A stretch of DNA of 6,568 nucleotides from positions 1-6,568 of the forward strand of contig JAPUEV010000315.1 of NCBI GenBank assembly GCA_027492415.1, given 5' to 3'. Shown one piece after another: positions 6,070-6,568 of this stretch (position 1 is the stretch's first letter; each line of letters begins with the position of its first letter). This DNA is from Ignavibacteria bacterium. GTDB lineage: Bacteria; Bacteroidota; Ignavibacteria; Tepidaquicellales; OLB5. A program made the position numbers and the translations under genes. Below the pieces are notes generated by a model. That model was not told the DNA's origin and searched no databases. It saw only the letters and a program-made list of their open reading frames with translations.

Positions 6070-6568
6070 TTATCGCTTTTTAAGTTCTGCAATTTTTTCC
6101 TTCATCCAGTTTCTGGCATAAATAAATCCTTTCTCATCATTTACTTCGCATTCCAGCTTGCCTGTTTCGAAACCATCGCCGCTATTTTCTTTGAGCCTGA
6201 ACAGCTTCTTCATCAGCCTTATAGTACGTCTTGCATTGGCAGAAAATAACTCAGGTATATCAGTGTTATTCTTTAAGTATTTCAGTGCAGAGTCCATTAT
6301 CAGCTCGGCATCATCATAATTACCGCAGTCATACTCTATGCAAAGGAGGAAAAGCTTTGCATCTATATAATGGATGTAATCCCTGTAATCAACCTTTGCC
6401 AGGTATTCCCTTGCTGACTTTATGTTCCCGCTGTAACTGGATATCTTGGCATACTCAAGGCTAACTATGTTCTTCCTGTTCACATCATCAATCGCGCCCG
6501 AATACTTTCCCGCAAAATATTCAGCCCACTTCACTTGATTTAAATGAATCTCAGTATCAATAACCGGC
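6070..6568 (-). CDS. Hypothetical protein, C-terminal part, probable SPYFNKN-family member (partial)
   Basis: Only the last 165 residues are in the window; the frame stays open to the right edge, so the 5' end lies outside. A GTG at 6534 is in frame, but coding sequence continues above it (VIDTEIHLNQ), so it is an unlikely start. The part seen is helical and repeat-like, with conserved-looking landmarks: ...AREYLAKVDYRDYIHY, AKLFLLCIEYDCGNYDDAE, a run of helix ending RLMKKLFRL, and ARNWMKEKIAEL at the end. From memory this matches the C-terminal half of the family whose N-terminal half appears at 4707-5537. Because this C-terminal part lies upstream of that N-terminal part on the same strand, they are two separate genes, probably tandem paralogues, rather than pieces of one split gene. 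Function is unknown. The stop at 6070 is followed by the shared terminator. Confidence 0.65.
   Translation of the reverse strand, partial: PVIDTEIHLNQVKWAEYFAGKYSGAIDDVNRKNIVSLEYAKISSYSGNIKSAREYLAKVDYRDYIHYIDAKLFLLCIEYDCGNYDDAELIMDSALKYLKNNTDIPELFSANARRTIRLMKKLFRLKENSGDGFETGKLECEVNDEKGFIYARNWMKEKIAELKKR

Noticed and set aside
6058..6464. Plus-strand frames at 6058-6249 and 6231-6464
   Set aside because: Both are antisense to the right-edge gene, have no ribosome binding site and show no recognisable protein features.
4707..6568. The two minus-strand partial proteins as one gene split by insertion of the peptide unit
   Set aside because: The C-terminal half lies upstream of the N-terminal half in the direction of transcription, so a simple insertion cannot explain the order.

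Overview
The window looks like chromosome of a member of the Bacteroidota/Ignavibacteriota (FCB) group. The sequence shows a promoter of the form TTTG-N19-TAnnTTTG (5662-5692), two proteins resembling a roughly 500-residue hypothetical family that I associate with Bacteroidota (recognised by the SPYFNKN motif and C-terminal helical pattern), and mostly weak Shine-Dalgarno sequences. The placement is inference; no marker gene is present.

Layout. A complete thiolase of the PcaF/PaaJ type lies on the minus strand (68-1282). Divergent from it, across a 135-bp spacer, is a 944-residue STAND-type ATPase (AAA_16-like NTPase, winged-helix-like region, then about nine TPRs; 1418-4252). It is followed after 13 bp by an unrecognised 139-residue gene (4266-4685). 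Converging on that pair with a 21-bp gap is a 276-residue protein on the minus strand (4707-5537) that looks like only the N-terminal half of its family. A 263-bp divergent spacer then leads to a small self-contained unit on the plus strand: promoter, structured leader, strong ribosome binding site, a 63-residue secreted peptide gene (5801-5992) and a strong terminator (6019-6059). The right edge holds the C-terminal 165 residues of another minus-strand protein (6070-6568), probably of the same family as the 276-residue one.

Two things stand out. First, base composition falls abruptly inside the ATPase gene at about 2930 (residue about 505), from about 40% G+C to about 20%, and stays low to about 4800. 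The NTPase and winged-helix part is ordinary DNA, while the TPR sensor, the 139-residue gene and the end of the truncated neighbour are AT-rich. This suggests that the sensor half and its small partner were exchanged as a block. Second, the small peptide gene has a leader in which one segment (5726-5732) can pair either upstream or downstream, and an exact palindromic 11-mer (GATTTGCAAAT) occurs twice in its upstream spacer. It is therefore a good candidate for a regulated exported peptide or a regulatory RNA. Nothing in the sequence proves that the ATPase and the peptide act together. No tRNA, rRNA, CRISPR array, IS element or origin was seen.
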